From positions 1 to 33,129 of the forward strand of contig JAGAAJ010000051.1 in assembly GCA_017615355.1 (NCBI GenBank): 33,129 bases of DNA, in the 5' to 3' direction. Positions 1-6,336 of the stretch are shown one piece after another. The translations under genes were made by a program, and so were the position numbers. Source of the DNA: Prevotella sp. (lineage in GTDB: Bacteria > Bacteroidota > Bacteroidia > Bacteroidales > Bacteroidaceae). Below the pieces are notes generated by a model. That model had not been told where the DNA came from. It searched no databases and saw nothing but the letters and a program-made list of their open reading frames with translations. How positions within the stretch are numbered: the stretch's first letter is position 1; the number at the start of each line of letters is the position of its first letter.

Positions 1-126
1 CATCTCGAAGTTGTGCTTCATATAGTTGGCTGCGTCTAAGGAGTTCATCGGAGACTTCATAGATTCTTCTATTTTCCGCAATTTCCTCTCCACGGCCTCT
101 TTGTGAAACTGATTGAGATATGTCAT
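1..126 (-). CDS. partial hypothetical protein, 5' end only
   Basis: The first 42 codons of a minus-strand gene are visible, starting at the ATG at 124-126 and running off the window edge without a stop. The peptide begins MTYLNQFHKEAVERKLRKIEE, is rich in charged residues and looks alpha-helical. A second frame, starting at the ATG at 131-133 (MSDDISQSVSQRGRG...), is also open over the same stretch, so the frame is not settled. I prefer the 126 start because its peptide has an amphipathic helical pattern. A TATTTTTG box about 30 bp upstream fits a promoter for it. I do not recognise the family. Confidence 0.4.
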   Translation of the reverse strand, partial: MTYLNQFHKEAVERKLRKIEESMKSPMNSLDAANYMKHNFEM

Positions 127-155
127 CGCTCATTGGCTTTTGGAATAACTTGCTG

Positions 156-163
156 CAAAAATA
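156..163 (-). promoter_or_regulatory. Bacteroidales -7 box for the partial gene
   Basis: On the minus strand the sequence reads TATTTTTGC, matching the Bacteroidetes TAnnTTTG box. A TTG lies 22 bp upstream of it, a loose match to the -33 element. Position and orientation suit the gene beginning at 126. Confidence 0.45.
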
Positions 164-227
164 CAAAAAGTTTTTGAAACCAGCACAATTTTGCAGAAAA
201 ATCTTCAGGGTATAGACCCGCCCAGAC

Positions 228-443
228 GGTCACGGTCACAGCTGTGACCATATCCACTATGGCTCTAACGGCAAATGCAGAGTCTTGTTAATCTTCTAAA
301 AATCAATCTGTTGAAGAATTCTGTTTCCATGTTGTTTCTCTGCGCGGTCACAAAAACGGTCACAGTCAGCAAGCGGTCACGGTCACATGGTCACAGTGTG
401 ACCGTGTGACCGAACAGATGGTCACAGCTGTGACCGTGTGACC
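228..443. repeat. GGTCAC/GTGACC hexamer array with two 16-bp palindromes
   Basis: Thirteen copies of GGTCAC or its complement GTGACC occur at 228, 234, 244, 346, 358, 375, 381, 389, 398, 406, 420, 430 and 438. Two sets form the perfect palindrome GGTCACAGCTGTGACC (234-249 and 420-435). Neighbouring hexamers are often exactly 6 or 8 bp apart, and the inner cluster (375-443) runs from direct to inverted orientation. No convincing gene covers it. It could be an operator array for a dimeric regulator, iteron-like binding sites, or simple repeat expansion; the sequence alone does not decide. Confidence 0.8.
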
Positions 444-459
444 AAACACTGGTTCTGAG

Positions 460-555
460 GAGCCTCCAAAATTTCCTGAAGAGCCTCCTTATTTTCCTGA
501 GGAGCCTCCTTATTTTCCTGAAGAGCCTCCTTAGATTCCTGAGGAGCCTCCGTAG
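460..555. repeat. 21-bp tandem repeat, about 4.5 copies
   Basis: Units start at 460, 481, 502, 523 and 544, with core GAGCCTCCTTATTTTCCTGA followed by A or G. The last unit is partial. The period is seven codons, so on the minus strand the array reads as a heptad of the type RRLLRKI/RRLFRKI. That frame is open from about 615 to 391, but it starts at a TTG inside a promoter cassette and runs into the GGTCAC array, so I treat it as a repeat and not a gene. Confidence 0.8.
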
Positions 556-599
556 AATAGTCGCGAACCTACTTTCTCGGCAAAAAAGAAACGAGATTC

Positions 600-630
600 T
601 TTGTTTTGCTCTCAACTTTTCGTAACTTTG
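600..630 (+). promoter_or_regulatory. promoter P1 (upstream copy)
   Basis: TTTG at 600-603, 19-bp spacer, TAACTTTG at 623-630. This matches the Bacteroidetes -33/-7 consensus in the first copy of the duplicated cassette. A transcript from here would carry the 23-codon leader ORF at 637-708. Confidence 0.6.
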
Positions 631-636
631 CCATCT

Positions 637-708
637 ATGATGGCGAAATTACTCCGTCTCGGCAAAAAAAGAAACGAGTTTCTTTGTTTTGCTCTCGACT
701 TTACGTAA
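637..708 (+). CDS. possible 23-codon leader ORF between P1 and P2
   Basis: Starting at tandem ATGs (637 and 640), the frame reads MMAKLLRLGKKRNEFLCFA and stops at TAA 706-708. The stop is also the TAA of the downstream -7 box. It could be translated only from P1. The peptide is short and basic, and its sequence is dictated largely by the promoter repeat, so it may be meaningless. It is listed because its position suits a leader peptide. Confidence 0.2.
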   Translation: MMAKLLRLGKKRNEFLCFALDFT

Positions 709-713
709 TTTTG
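683..713 (+). promoter_or_regulatory. promoter P2 of the hypothetical/primase-polymerase pair
   Basis: TTTG at 683-686, 19-bp spacer, TAATTTTG at 706-713. Transcription should begin about 7 bp downstream of the box, near 720. This rules out a translation start at 689 and supports the ATG at 746. Confidence 0.7.
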
Positions 714-745
714 CAGATTGGAAACTGAAAAGACTAAAAACAGAT

Positions 746-2185
746 ATGACTACAGAAGAAATCAAGAAAATTGTTGACGACGAGCACGCTGAGCAGCTGA
801 CAGCCCAGCTGTGCCGCCATTGGGAAGTGGCCGCCCAGCGGCTGGAGGGCCTCGTGCAGGAGCTGGCTGCTGGTATGGACACCTGCGTGGAGGCTGAGCT
901 CTATGCTGCCTTGATGCGTATGCAGAGTAGCGTGATGGCCCTGATGGAGCTGAACAAGATACCCTGCACCTTCCTCTTTTCGGAATACCTCGACAGGGTG
1001 TGCAAGGTGATGGAAAACGACAGCATCACCCAGTCGGCAGCAGCATTGTTTGATCTGATACCAGCAGAAAAGCCGACACAGCAGGGCACTTTCTTCGACC
1101 ATGTAACAGAGTGGCTCACACAGTACTATGCCCTGCCGACCACGCAGCAGGATGGCATACGACAGCTGTCGGCCCCACTTGAGAATATCCTCCCGTTCTT
1201 CTACAGTCTCCTGCCTGCTGAAGAGCTGATACAATGGGGTCAGGATATTCAAAAGATGAAGCCGATAGACGAGAATCGGGAAGAGTCGGTCAACAGCCTG
1301 GAGGAGATGCGGCAGTCGCTGGACGGTCTCTCCAAGATGATGGGCGAAAACCTCTCCACGATGCTGATGGGTCTGTTCGTATTGACACAGCTGCCCAAAC
1401 TGATAATAGGCTTGATGCAGCAGAGCCGCACGGACAGCAAGGCAATGGCCGGGCTATTTAATAAGGTACTCGCACGCGTGCGTGACAGCAGCAACTGGTG
1501 GAACTACTGGAAAGACCGCCACGAGACGCTCCTTGTGGTCTACGATGGCCTGTCGACGAAGGATATCATGAAGGAAGAACAGGGCAAGGAGCGTGCAGAG
1601 CTGGGCAAGGTGGCAGGAGGCCTGTTTGCCAAGTGGACGACTGACCGCAAGGCCTTCGAAGCCGACTTCCTCGATGCCCGTCTCAGTGATGACGACCTGC
1701 GACTTTTCATCTTCCATCTGACAGCCCTCTATGAGATTGCCCGCGAGCTGAATCCCACGACGAAATACGGCGAGGAACAGCTGGTTCGCAACGAGACACA
1801 GCAGGTGGGCGATGCCGTCCTGGAGGCTGCCCTCAAGCTGCAGGACCTGACAGACAAGGCCTGGTTTCCCCATTACGAGGAGATGTGGCAGGAGCTGATT
1901 CAGAATGAGGAGATCTTCGCCCGCCTGAAGGTGACTCGCCAGAGTCCGCACAACAACCTGTTTACTGCCCGTTTCTTCTGCCACTTGGTGGGAGAAATGA
2001 AAAAAAGTGCAGTCTTCGGCCCTCATTCCGACTACGATCTGGCCGAAAAACTGACTGAGAAACGCTCCGTGGGCACCTTCCGCAAGAATATCCAGGAAGG
2101 AATGGGCGAAGAGTCAAAAAGTCTGCAGAAATTTTTCGACACTATCTACCAGAAATACAAGGCTTTAGCGCATCCAAAGAAATAG
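746..2185 (+). CDS. hypothetical helical protein upstream of the primase-polymerase
   Basis: A 479-residue protein that I do not recognise. The start is placed at ATG 746 (MTTEEIKKIVDDEH) because an earlier in-frame start at 689 lies inside promoter P2. The sequence is almost wholly helical, rich in Glu, Gln and Leu, and has no signal peptide. One strongly hydrophobic stretch lies at about residues 203-224 (LSTMLMGLFVLTQLPKLIIG) and could be a membrane helix or a buried core helix. No catalytic motif, zinc-binding site or nucleotide-binding loop is apparent. Its codon use and GC content resemble its neighbours. It is followed after 86 bp by a primase-polymerase/ATPase on the same strand and probably shares its transcript, so a role in that protein's activity (regulator, adaptor or DNA-binding partner) is a guess from position only. 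Confidence 0.7.
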   Translation: MTTEEIKKIVDDEHAEQLTAQLCRHWEVAAQRLEGLVQELAAGMDTCVEAELYAALMRMQSSVMALMELNKIPCTFLFSEYLDRVCKVMENDSITQSAAALFDLIPAEKPTQQGTFFDHVTEWLTQYYALPTTQQDGIRQLSAPLENILPFFYSLLPAEELIQWGQDIQKMKPIDENREESVNSLEEMRQSLDGLSKMMGENLSTMLMGLFVLTQLPKLIIGLMQQSRTDSKAMAGLFNKVLARVRDSSNWWNYWKDRHETLLVVYDGLSTKDIMKEEQGKERAELGKVAGGLFAKWTTDRKAFEADFLDARLSDDDLRLFIFHLTALYEIARELNPTTKYGEEQLVRNETQQVGDAVLEAALKLQDLTDKAWFPHYEEMWQELIQNEEIFARLKVTRQSPHNNLFTARFFCHLVGEMKKSAVFGPHSDYDLAEKLTEKRSVGTFRKNIQEGMGEESKSLQKFFDTIYQKYKALAHPKK

Positions 2186-2225
2186 TTGCACCATAGGAGA
2201 AAAAATCCCAGCTTGAAGGTGCAAC
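2185..2225 (+). promoter_or_regulatory. inverted repeat in the intergenic leader
   Basis: GTTGCACC (2185-2192) is perfectly inverted as GGTGCAAC (2218-2225) across 25 nt. The first arm begins on the last base of the upstream stop codon. There is no T-run after it, so it is not a standard terminator. Its GTTGC/GCAAC cores recur in the next hairpin, which allows alternative pairings. Confidence 0.5.
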
Positions 2226-2241
2226 ATCCCTTGTGACCTTT

Positions 2242-2285
2242 GCAACGTTAACTAATAAACATCACATTTTTATGCTTAACGTTGC
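2242..2285 (+). promoter_or_regulatory. perfect 10-bp inverted repeat around the start codon
   Basis: GCAACGTTAA (2242-2251) is inverted exactly as TTAACGTTGC (2276-2285). The 24-nt loop contains the start ATG (2272-2274), one base before the distal arm. In RNA this would place the initiation region in a loop with codons 2-5 in the stem, a layout able to affect translation. As DNA it could be an operator. A GTGACC hexamer lies just upstream (2233). Confidence 0.55.
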
Positions 2286-4428
2286 TAAAAACTTCAGCAG
2301 CAAACCTCGCCAAGCGAGCATGGCTGCCTACCGCCAACTGCTGGCGGACAATCACGTAGAGGAGATCCTCGCAGACGTGAAGCAGAACAAGAATTTGGAT
2401 CGCAAGAAGGAACTGCCCGTGTGGCTGCCTCTTGCGGAGTCATTCACCAATGGTGTGCGCAAGGCCGAAGATGCCCAGCCCTCAGGACTCTATTTCCTCG
2501 ACATCGACGAGAAGGGCCTAACGGAGCAGCTTTGGAATAAGGTACGCGAGGAGAACCTGATTGCAGAGTTCCGCATCGTGTACTTTGCCGAGAGTGCAGG
2601 TGGGGGAACCCACATCTGGGCTTGGCGCACCCCAGGTCTCTCTATCGAGGAGGACATCCAGAAGCTGGCGAGTCGGCTGGGTGTCAGCTACGACTCGCAT
2701 GTGACCGACCTTGCCCGCTGCTGCTTCATGGTCAGCGAGCAGTACGTGAAGCTGCTCGACCCCATCGTCTTTGAAGACCCCTCCCCTATCCCTCCCCTGA
2801 ATGGGAGGGAGACTGTTACTACCGAAGGGCGTGACCAGCATTCGATTCTCCCCATTCAGGGGGAGGCAGAGGGGGGCTTCTACAAGGACATCCCCTACGC
2901 CAAGATCGTTCAGACCCTGCTCTGGAAGCTGGGTTATGGCGATGCTCCTGCCGAGGGCGAGCGTAATACGGCCCTCTACACGATGAGCCGCTACTTGCGT
3001 TTCATCTGCGACTTCGACGAGCAGAAGCTCTTCCAGATCCTGCCTCATTGGGGACTCTCTGACCACGAGGTGCAGTCGACCATCAAGAGTGCCGTCGGCA
3101 GCGTCCGTCCTACGGACATACCCTCGCAGATGAAAGAGGTGCTGGCATCGCTGGAGTCGGCAAGGGAGGAGAAGGCCCCTCAGGCTGAAGACGAGTCACT
3201 CATCACCCCTGTCGAGGAAGAGCTGCCCGGCATCCTCCAGGACTTGGCCGACCACGCTCCTGAGGAGTTCAAGGAGGCCACACTGATGGCGGCAATGCCC
3301 ATGCTGGGCACATTGGCAACGGGCATCCGAGCCAAGTATCGTGACGGTGTGGTGAACTCACCCTCCTTCATTGTCGACATCGAGGCTCCTCAGGCCACGG
3401 GTAAGTCGTTCGTCGACAAGGAGATGGCTCTCCTGATGGATCCCATCATCAAACAGGACGAGGTGGAATGGCAGAAGGAGATGGCCTACTCGCTGGCGAA
3501 GAAGAACGGTCAGGAGGTGCAGAACCCCTGCTCCCAGATTCGTATCATCGAACCCACCATCGGCGTGTCGGCCTTCCTCGAGCGAGCCATCTATGCCAAG
3601 GGCAAGCATCTCTTCACCTATGCCCCAGAGATTGAGACGGTGCTGAAGAACAACAAGGGCGGTGCCTGGACGGAGAAGAATGACCTCTTCCGACTGGCCT
3701 ACGACAACAAGCCCTGGGGTCAGCATCGCATCTCGAAGGACTCGCTGTCAGGAAAGATTACCCTCTACTACAATATGGTGATGTGTGGCACACCCAACAA
3801 GTGCCGGGCCTTCTTCGCCGATGCTGAGAGCGGCCTCGTCAGCCGAGTGACGCCTGTCGTCCTGCCCGATATGGTGGGTGCCAGGATGCCACAGTTCAAG
3901 GCCTGGACGCAGGAGGAGGAAGAGAAGGTGAAACGCCAATGCCTCTGTCTGATGGACGAGGAGGGCGAGGTCGACCTGCCCCTCATCAACAAGGCCATCG
4001 AGGAATGGGACGAAGGGAAGCGACAGGAGTATCTGCAGACGCTGCGCTACTCGCTCGATGTGTTCCGTCGCCGTGCTGCCCTCAACGGATTCCGTGCCGG
4101 CATCATCGCCTATCTGCTCGAGGGCCGTCAGGAAACAGAACGTGCCGTCAGGTTCGCCCTCTGGTATGCTGAGCGCTGCCTCCACTACCAGCTGCAGATC
4201 TACGGCGACAAGATCGACACCCTCAATAATGGTATGCTGAGCACTCAGACCGGTAAGGGCAATGTCCGCTATCTCGACGCCCTGCCTGAGGAATTCACGA
4301 AGGAAGATCTGGTGGGTCTTCGCCTCTCGAACAATGATTCCCCCGTAGTGAAGACCATTATCTACCGTTGGGTGAAAGAGGCTCAGATTGAAAAAATCGG
4401 CACCAACCTCTGGCGGAAGATCTGCTAA
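2272..4428 (+). CDS. BT4734-like primase-polymerase fused to DUF3987-like ATPase
   Basis: 718 residues, starting at ATG 2272 (MLNVAKNFSS); a GTG at 2233 is possible but less likely. The N-terminus resembles the BT4734/VirE-N family, placed in the literature in the archaeo-eukaryotic primase superfamily: LDID (D77, D79) fits the metal-binding hDhD motif and SAGGGTHIWAW (H114) fits the second motif. A PriCT-like helical domain follows at about 205-280. The C-terminal part (from about 310) resembles DUF3987 with a P-loop APQATGKS (372-379), in which the usual first glycine is Ala. Such fusions prime and unwind DNA in mobile elements and in some defence or plasmid contexts. No mobilisation gene is visible here. 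Residues about 168-203 are a linker made of an inverted DNA repeat. A terminator follows the stop. Confidence 0.8.
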   Translation: MLNVAKNFSSKPRQASMAAYRQLLADNHVEEILADVKQNKNLDRKKELPVWLPLAESFTNGVRKAEDAQPSGLYFLDIDEKGLTEQLWNKVREENLIAEFRIVYFAESAGGGTHIWAWRTPGLSIEEDIQKLASRLGVSYDSHVTDLARCCFMVSEQYVKLLDPIVFEDPSPIPPLNGRETVTTEGRDQHSILPIQGEAEGGFYKDIPYAKIVQTLLWKLGYGDAPAEGERNTALYTMSRYLRFICDFDEQKLFQILPHWGLSDHEVQSTIKSAVGSVRPTDIPSQMKEVLASLESAREEKAPQAEDESLITPVEEELPGILQDLADHAPEEFKEATLMAAMPMLGTLATGIRAKYRDGVVNSPSFIVDIEAPQATGKSFVDKEMALLMDPIIKQDEVEWQKEMAYSLAKKNGQEVQNPCSQIRIIEPTIGVSAFLERAIYAKGKHLFTYAPEIETVLKNNKGGAWTEKNDLFRLAYDNKPWGQHRISKDSLSGKITLYYNMVMCGTPNKCRAFFADAESGLVSRVTPVVLPDMVGARMPQFKAWTQEEEEKVKRQCLCLMDEEGEVDLPLINKAIEEWDEGKRQEYLQTLRYSLDVFRRRAALNGFRAGIIAYLLEGRQETERAVRFALWYAERCLHYQLQIYGDKIDTLNNGMLSTQTGKGNVRYLDALPEEFTKEDLVGLRLSNNDSPVVKTIIYRWVKEAQIEKIGTNLWRKIC
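2776..2877. repeat. GC-rich inverted repeat inserted inside the primase-polymerase gene
   Basis: The left arm 2776-2807 (core CCCTCCCCTGAATGGGAG) and the right arm 2848-2877 (core CTCCCCATTCAGGGGGAG) are imperfect inverted copies about 30 bp long, separated by 40 bp. The frame stays open across it, giving a Pro/Gly/Glu-rich linker (DPSPIPPLNG ... LPIQGEAEGG) between the catalytic and PriCT-like domains. A related CCCCTCCCG...CGGGAGGGG hairpin lies inside ribF at 18047-18066. Confidence 0.75.
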
Positions 4429-4436
4429 ACATGAGT

Positions 4437-4469
4437 AAAGCCGGATGCTATTTGCGTCCGGCTTTTTTT
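4437..4469 (+). terminator. rho-independent terminator of the primase-polymerase transcript
   Basis: AAAGCCGGATGC and GCGTCCGGCTTT form a strong stem with a small loop, followed by a T7 run. It lies 9 bp after the stop at 4428 and just before the end of the convergent ATPase gene. On the minus strand only a short T-run follows, so it acts mainly on plus-strand transcripts. Confidence 0.85.
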
Positions 4470-4471
4470 CT

Positions 4472-6145
4472 CTAAAAGCCAATTTTCCGCGTGTTTTGCC
4501 CTTGGAGCCGTTCTTCCTTGCAATAGGAACTGAGTACAGAGAGAGGTTGTGGATCTGCACCGTATAGGATAGTATTGATGGAATACTTGCGGATGACATT
4601 CTCTATCTGGCCACCGCTGAGGTCGAAACCTTCGGCGAGGGCGGAAGCGTCCTGCTCAGTGAGCGAGGGCATCATCTGCTTCCAGATGCTCGCTCGAACC
4701 GAGGCATCGGGCTTCTCGAACTTGATCTTGTAGAGGAAGCGGCGCTCGAAGGCCGTGTCGAGGTTCTGCTGCAAGTTGGTGGTGGCAATCATGATGCCGT
4801 CGAGGTTCTCCATCTCCTGCAGGATGATGTTCTGGATAGAGTTCTCCATCTTGTCGACAGCCCGCTGGGCACCGTTCATGCGGATGCCGATGATGGCGTC
4901 GGCCTCGTTGAAGAGCAGGATGGGCGTCTGCTTGGCACGTTTCACCTGTTCGCGATAGCGGTCGAAGAGGGCCTTCACGTTTTTCTCACTCTGACCGACC
5001 CACATGCTCTTCAGCTGCGGCACGTCGACCACCATGATGTTGCGACCCGTCTGCTGAGCCAGCTGATAGACGGTCTCGGTCTTGCCGGTGCCAGGACTGC
5101 CGTAGAACAGGCAGGCGAAGCCGCAGCGGAAGCCGTTCTCCTTCATGCGCTCGTGAATCTTCTTGTAGTTGTCGGGCTTGAGGAACGACGTCAGCTCGTC
5201 TACCTGCCGCTGGATGTCCTTGGGGAAGAAAAGCTGTTTCTTCGTCAGCTTCTCATAACTCAGCATGTCGGCCAGCTTCTCCTCTGTGGTGTTGATCTTC
5301 ATCTCGGCCAGCAACGTGCGCTTGGCCTCCTCCGTCAGCTTATAGCGTGTCGTGTCGGCCAGGCCGTCATCGCAGAGGTGCTCGATGAGTTTCTTCTTCA
5401 TCAGCTTGTGCTCGCCGCTGCGCAGGCTGGCCTTCGTGTTGTTGAAGTCAGCCCGGTTGTCGCAGAGGTCTTCTATATCTCCGAAACGGATGTCATCGTC
5501 GTCCCTGTTGATCAGGCGATGACAGAAGAAAGCCACCGTCATCTGGTCTTTCTCGCTGAGGTGGTAGCCCCTCAGATGCTTCACGAAGCCCACCTGCGGA
5601 TTCTCCTTGAACAGCGTCTGCAGCTCTTCTCTCAGCTCGTGAGGCGAGATGGCATCGTCGTCCAGATCCTCAAACCACGAGTCGAGCAGCTCGAACACGC
5701 CGGCACAATCAAGGCCCGTGCGCTTGGGCAGTTCGTACACCTCGTTGTGTTTCAGACAGCGAATGACGGCCGTGGGGATGTCGAAGTCGTCCTCGTCCTT
5801 CACGTCGCGGAACTTCAGCAGACGGCGGCGTACCAGCGCGTCGATGTCGCTGGCATAGCCCAGCACGCTGATCTTGTTCAACTCCAGATGTGAGGCCAGG
5901 TCGTCGTAGTCGACGTGGCGCGGGCCTTTCTCCATGCAGATGCAGAACAGCACGGCCTGCCTTTCGGTAATGCCGTAGCTCTCGGCCAGGAAATGCAGTT
6001 CGGGCGCGGCCTCCTCCAAGAAACCGTCACTCATCTGCGAGTCTCTCGACAGCTCCACCACACGCTCAATGGCTTGCAGCAGCGTGGGTACGGGCTTCAG
6101 GCGACGCGAGGTAGTCTTCTTTTCAGATGTTGTCTTCTTTTTCAT
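4472..6145 (-). CDS. AAA+ ATPase with winged-helix-like N-terminal region
   Basis: 557 residues. The C-terminal half is a classical AAA module: Walker A GSPGTGKT (349-356), Walker B region ILLFNEAD (409-416), sensor-1 ATTN (454-457) and paired arginines RR (468-469) where an arginine finger sits. The Walker B aspartate is replaced by Asn; the adjacent Glu is kept. The N-terminal 300 residues are helical and acidic and look like repeated winged-helix folds, perhaps a substrate- or DNA-binding adaptor. Similar stand-alone proteins are common in Bacteroidetes with no firm function. The extreme N-terminus is Lys/Thr rich. The gene converges on the primase-polymerase gene; the facing ends are separated only by a terminator. 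No clear promoter box was found upstream, though TATCTCTG occurs at about 6220. Confidence 0.8.
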   Translation of the reverse strand: MKKKTTSEKKTTSRRLKPVPTLLQAIERVVELSRDSQMSDGFLEEAAPELHFLAESYGITERQAVLFCICMEKGPRHVDYDDLASHLELNKISVLGYASDIDALVRRRLLKFRDVKDEDDFDIPTAVIRCLKHNEVYELPKRTGLDCAGVFELLDSWFEDLDDDAISPHELREELQTLFKENPQVGFVKHLRGYHLSEKDQMTVAFFCHRLINRDDDDIRFGDIEDLCDNRADFNNTKASLRSGEHKLMKKKLIEHLCDDGLADTTRYKLTEEAKRTLLAEMKINTTEEKLADMLSYEKLTKKQLFFPKDIQRQVDELTSFLKPDNYKKIHERMKENGFRCGFACLFYGSPGTGKTETVYQLAQQTGRNIMVVDVPQLKSMWVGQSEKNVKALFDRYREQVKRAKQTPILLFNEADAIIGIRMNGAQRAVDKMENSIQNIILQEMENLDGIMIATTNLQQNLDTAFERRFLYKIKFEKPDASVRASIWKQMMPSLTEQDASALAEGFDLSGGQIENVIRKYSINTILYGADPQPLSVLSSYCKEERLQGQNTRKIGF

Positions 6146-6146
6146 G

Positions 6147-6192
6147 CTCGTTTTCGTTTTTACTTTTCGTTTTCGTTTTATGTTTTCGTTTC
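6147..6192 (-). repeat. A-rich CGAAAA leader repeats before the ATPase start
   Basis: Read on the minus strand, the leader consists of irregular repeats of CGAAAA (ACGAAAACGAAAAG...). It has no Shine-Dalgarno site. A-rich leaders are usual in Bacteroidetes and favour initiation. The same CGAAAACGAAAA string occurs at the 3' end of ribF just before the next start codon (about 18311-18326). Confidence 0.5.
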
Positions 6193-6298
6193 CCCTGTGT
6201 GTTTATACGATACAGAGATAATATAGCAACATCATGAAAAAAATTCAAAAATCAGCCCCACTTTTTTTCTAAACGAGCGATATTTGCTGCAAATTCGT

Positions 6299-6306
6299 TA
6301 TCTTTG
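6299..6306 (+). promoter_or_regulatory. -7 box of the hydrolase gene
   Basis: TATCTTTGC at 6299-6307 matches the Bacteroidetes -7 consensus. A TTTG lies only 12 bp upstream, so the -33 element is unclear. The box shows that the in-frame start at 6304 cannot be used and supports the ATG at 6337. Confidence 0.6.
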
Positions 6307-6336
6307 CACCCTGAATTAACACAAAAAACAGAACGC

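Larger units (their letters stand above)
576..714 (+). repeat. duplicated promoter-bearing cassette (57 bp, offset 82 bp)
   Basis: 576-632 and 658-714 are near-identical: each runs from CTCGGCAAAAAA through GAAACGAG, TTCTTTGTTTTGCTCTC and ACTTT to a TAAnTTTGC box. Each copy holds a complete TTTG-N19-TAnnTTTG promoter. The same layout (CTCGG, A-rich run, TTTTGC, CTCTCG, TA..TTTGC) appears upstream of ribF at about 17229-17294, so it may be a dispersed promoter-carrying repeat. Confidence 0.75.

Noticed and set aside
228-555. CRISPR array
   Set aside because: The repeats are 6-21 bp with no uniform spacers, and no cas gene is present.
391-615. 74-codon minus-strand ORF encoding arginine/leucine heptads, like a cationic amphipathic peptide
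   Set aside because: It starts at a TTG inside a promoter cassette, its sequence is that of a 21-bp tandem repeat and then the GGTCAC array, and no promoter points towards it.
5153-5893. 246-codon plus-strand ORF opposite the AAA+ ATPase
   Set aside because: It is a shadow of the ATPase coding strand in GC-rich sequence; the ATPase frame holds all AAA+ motifs.
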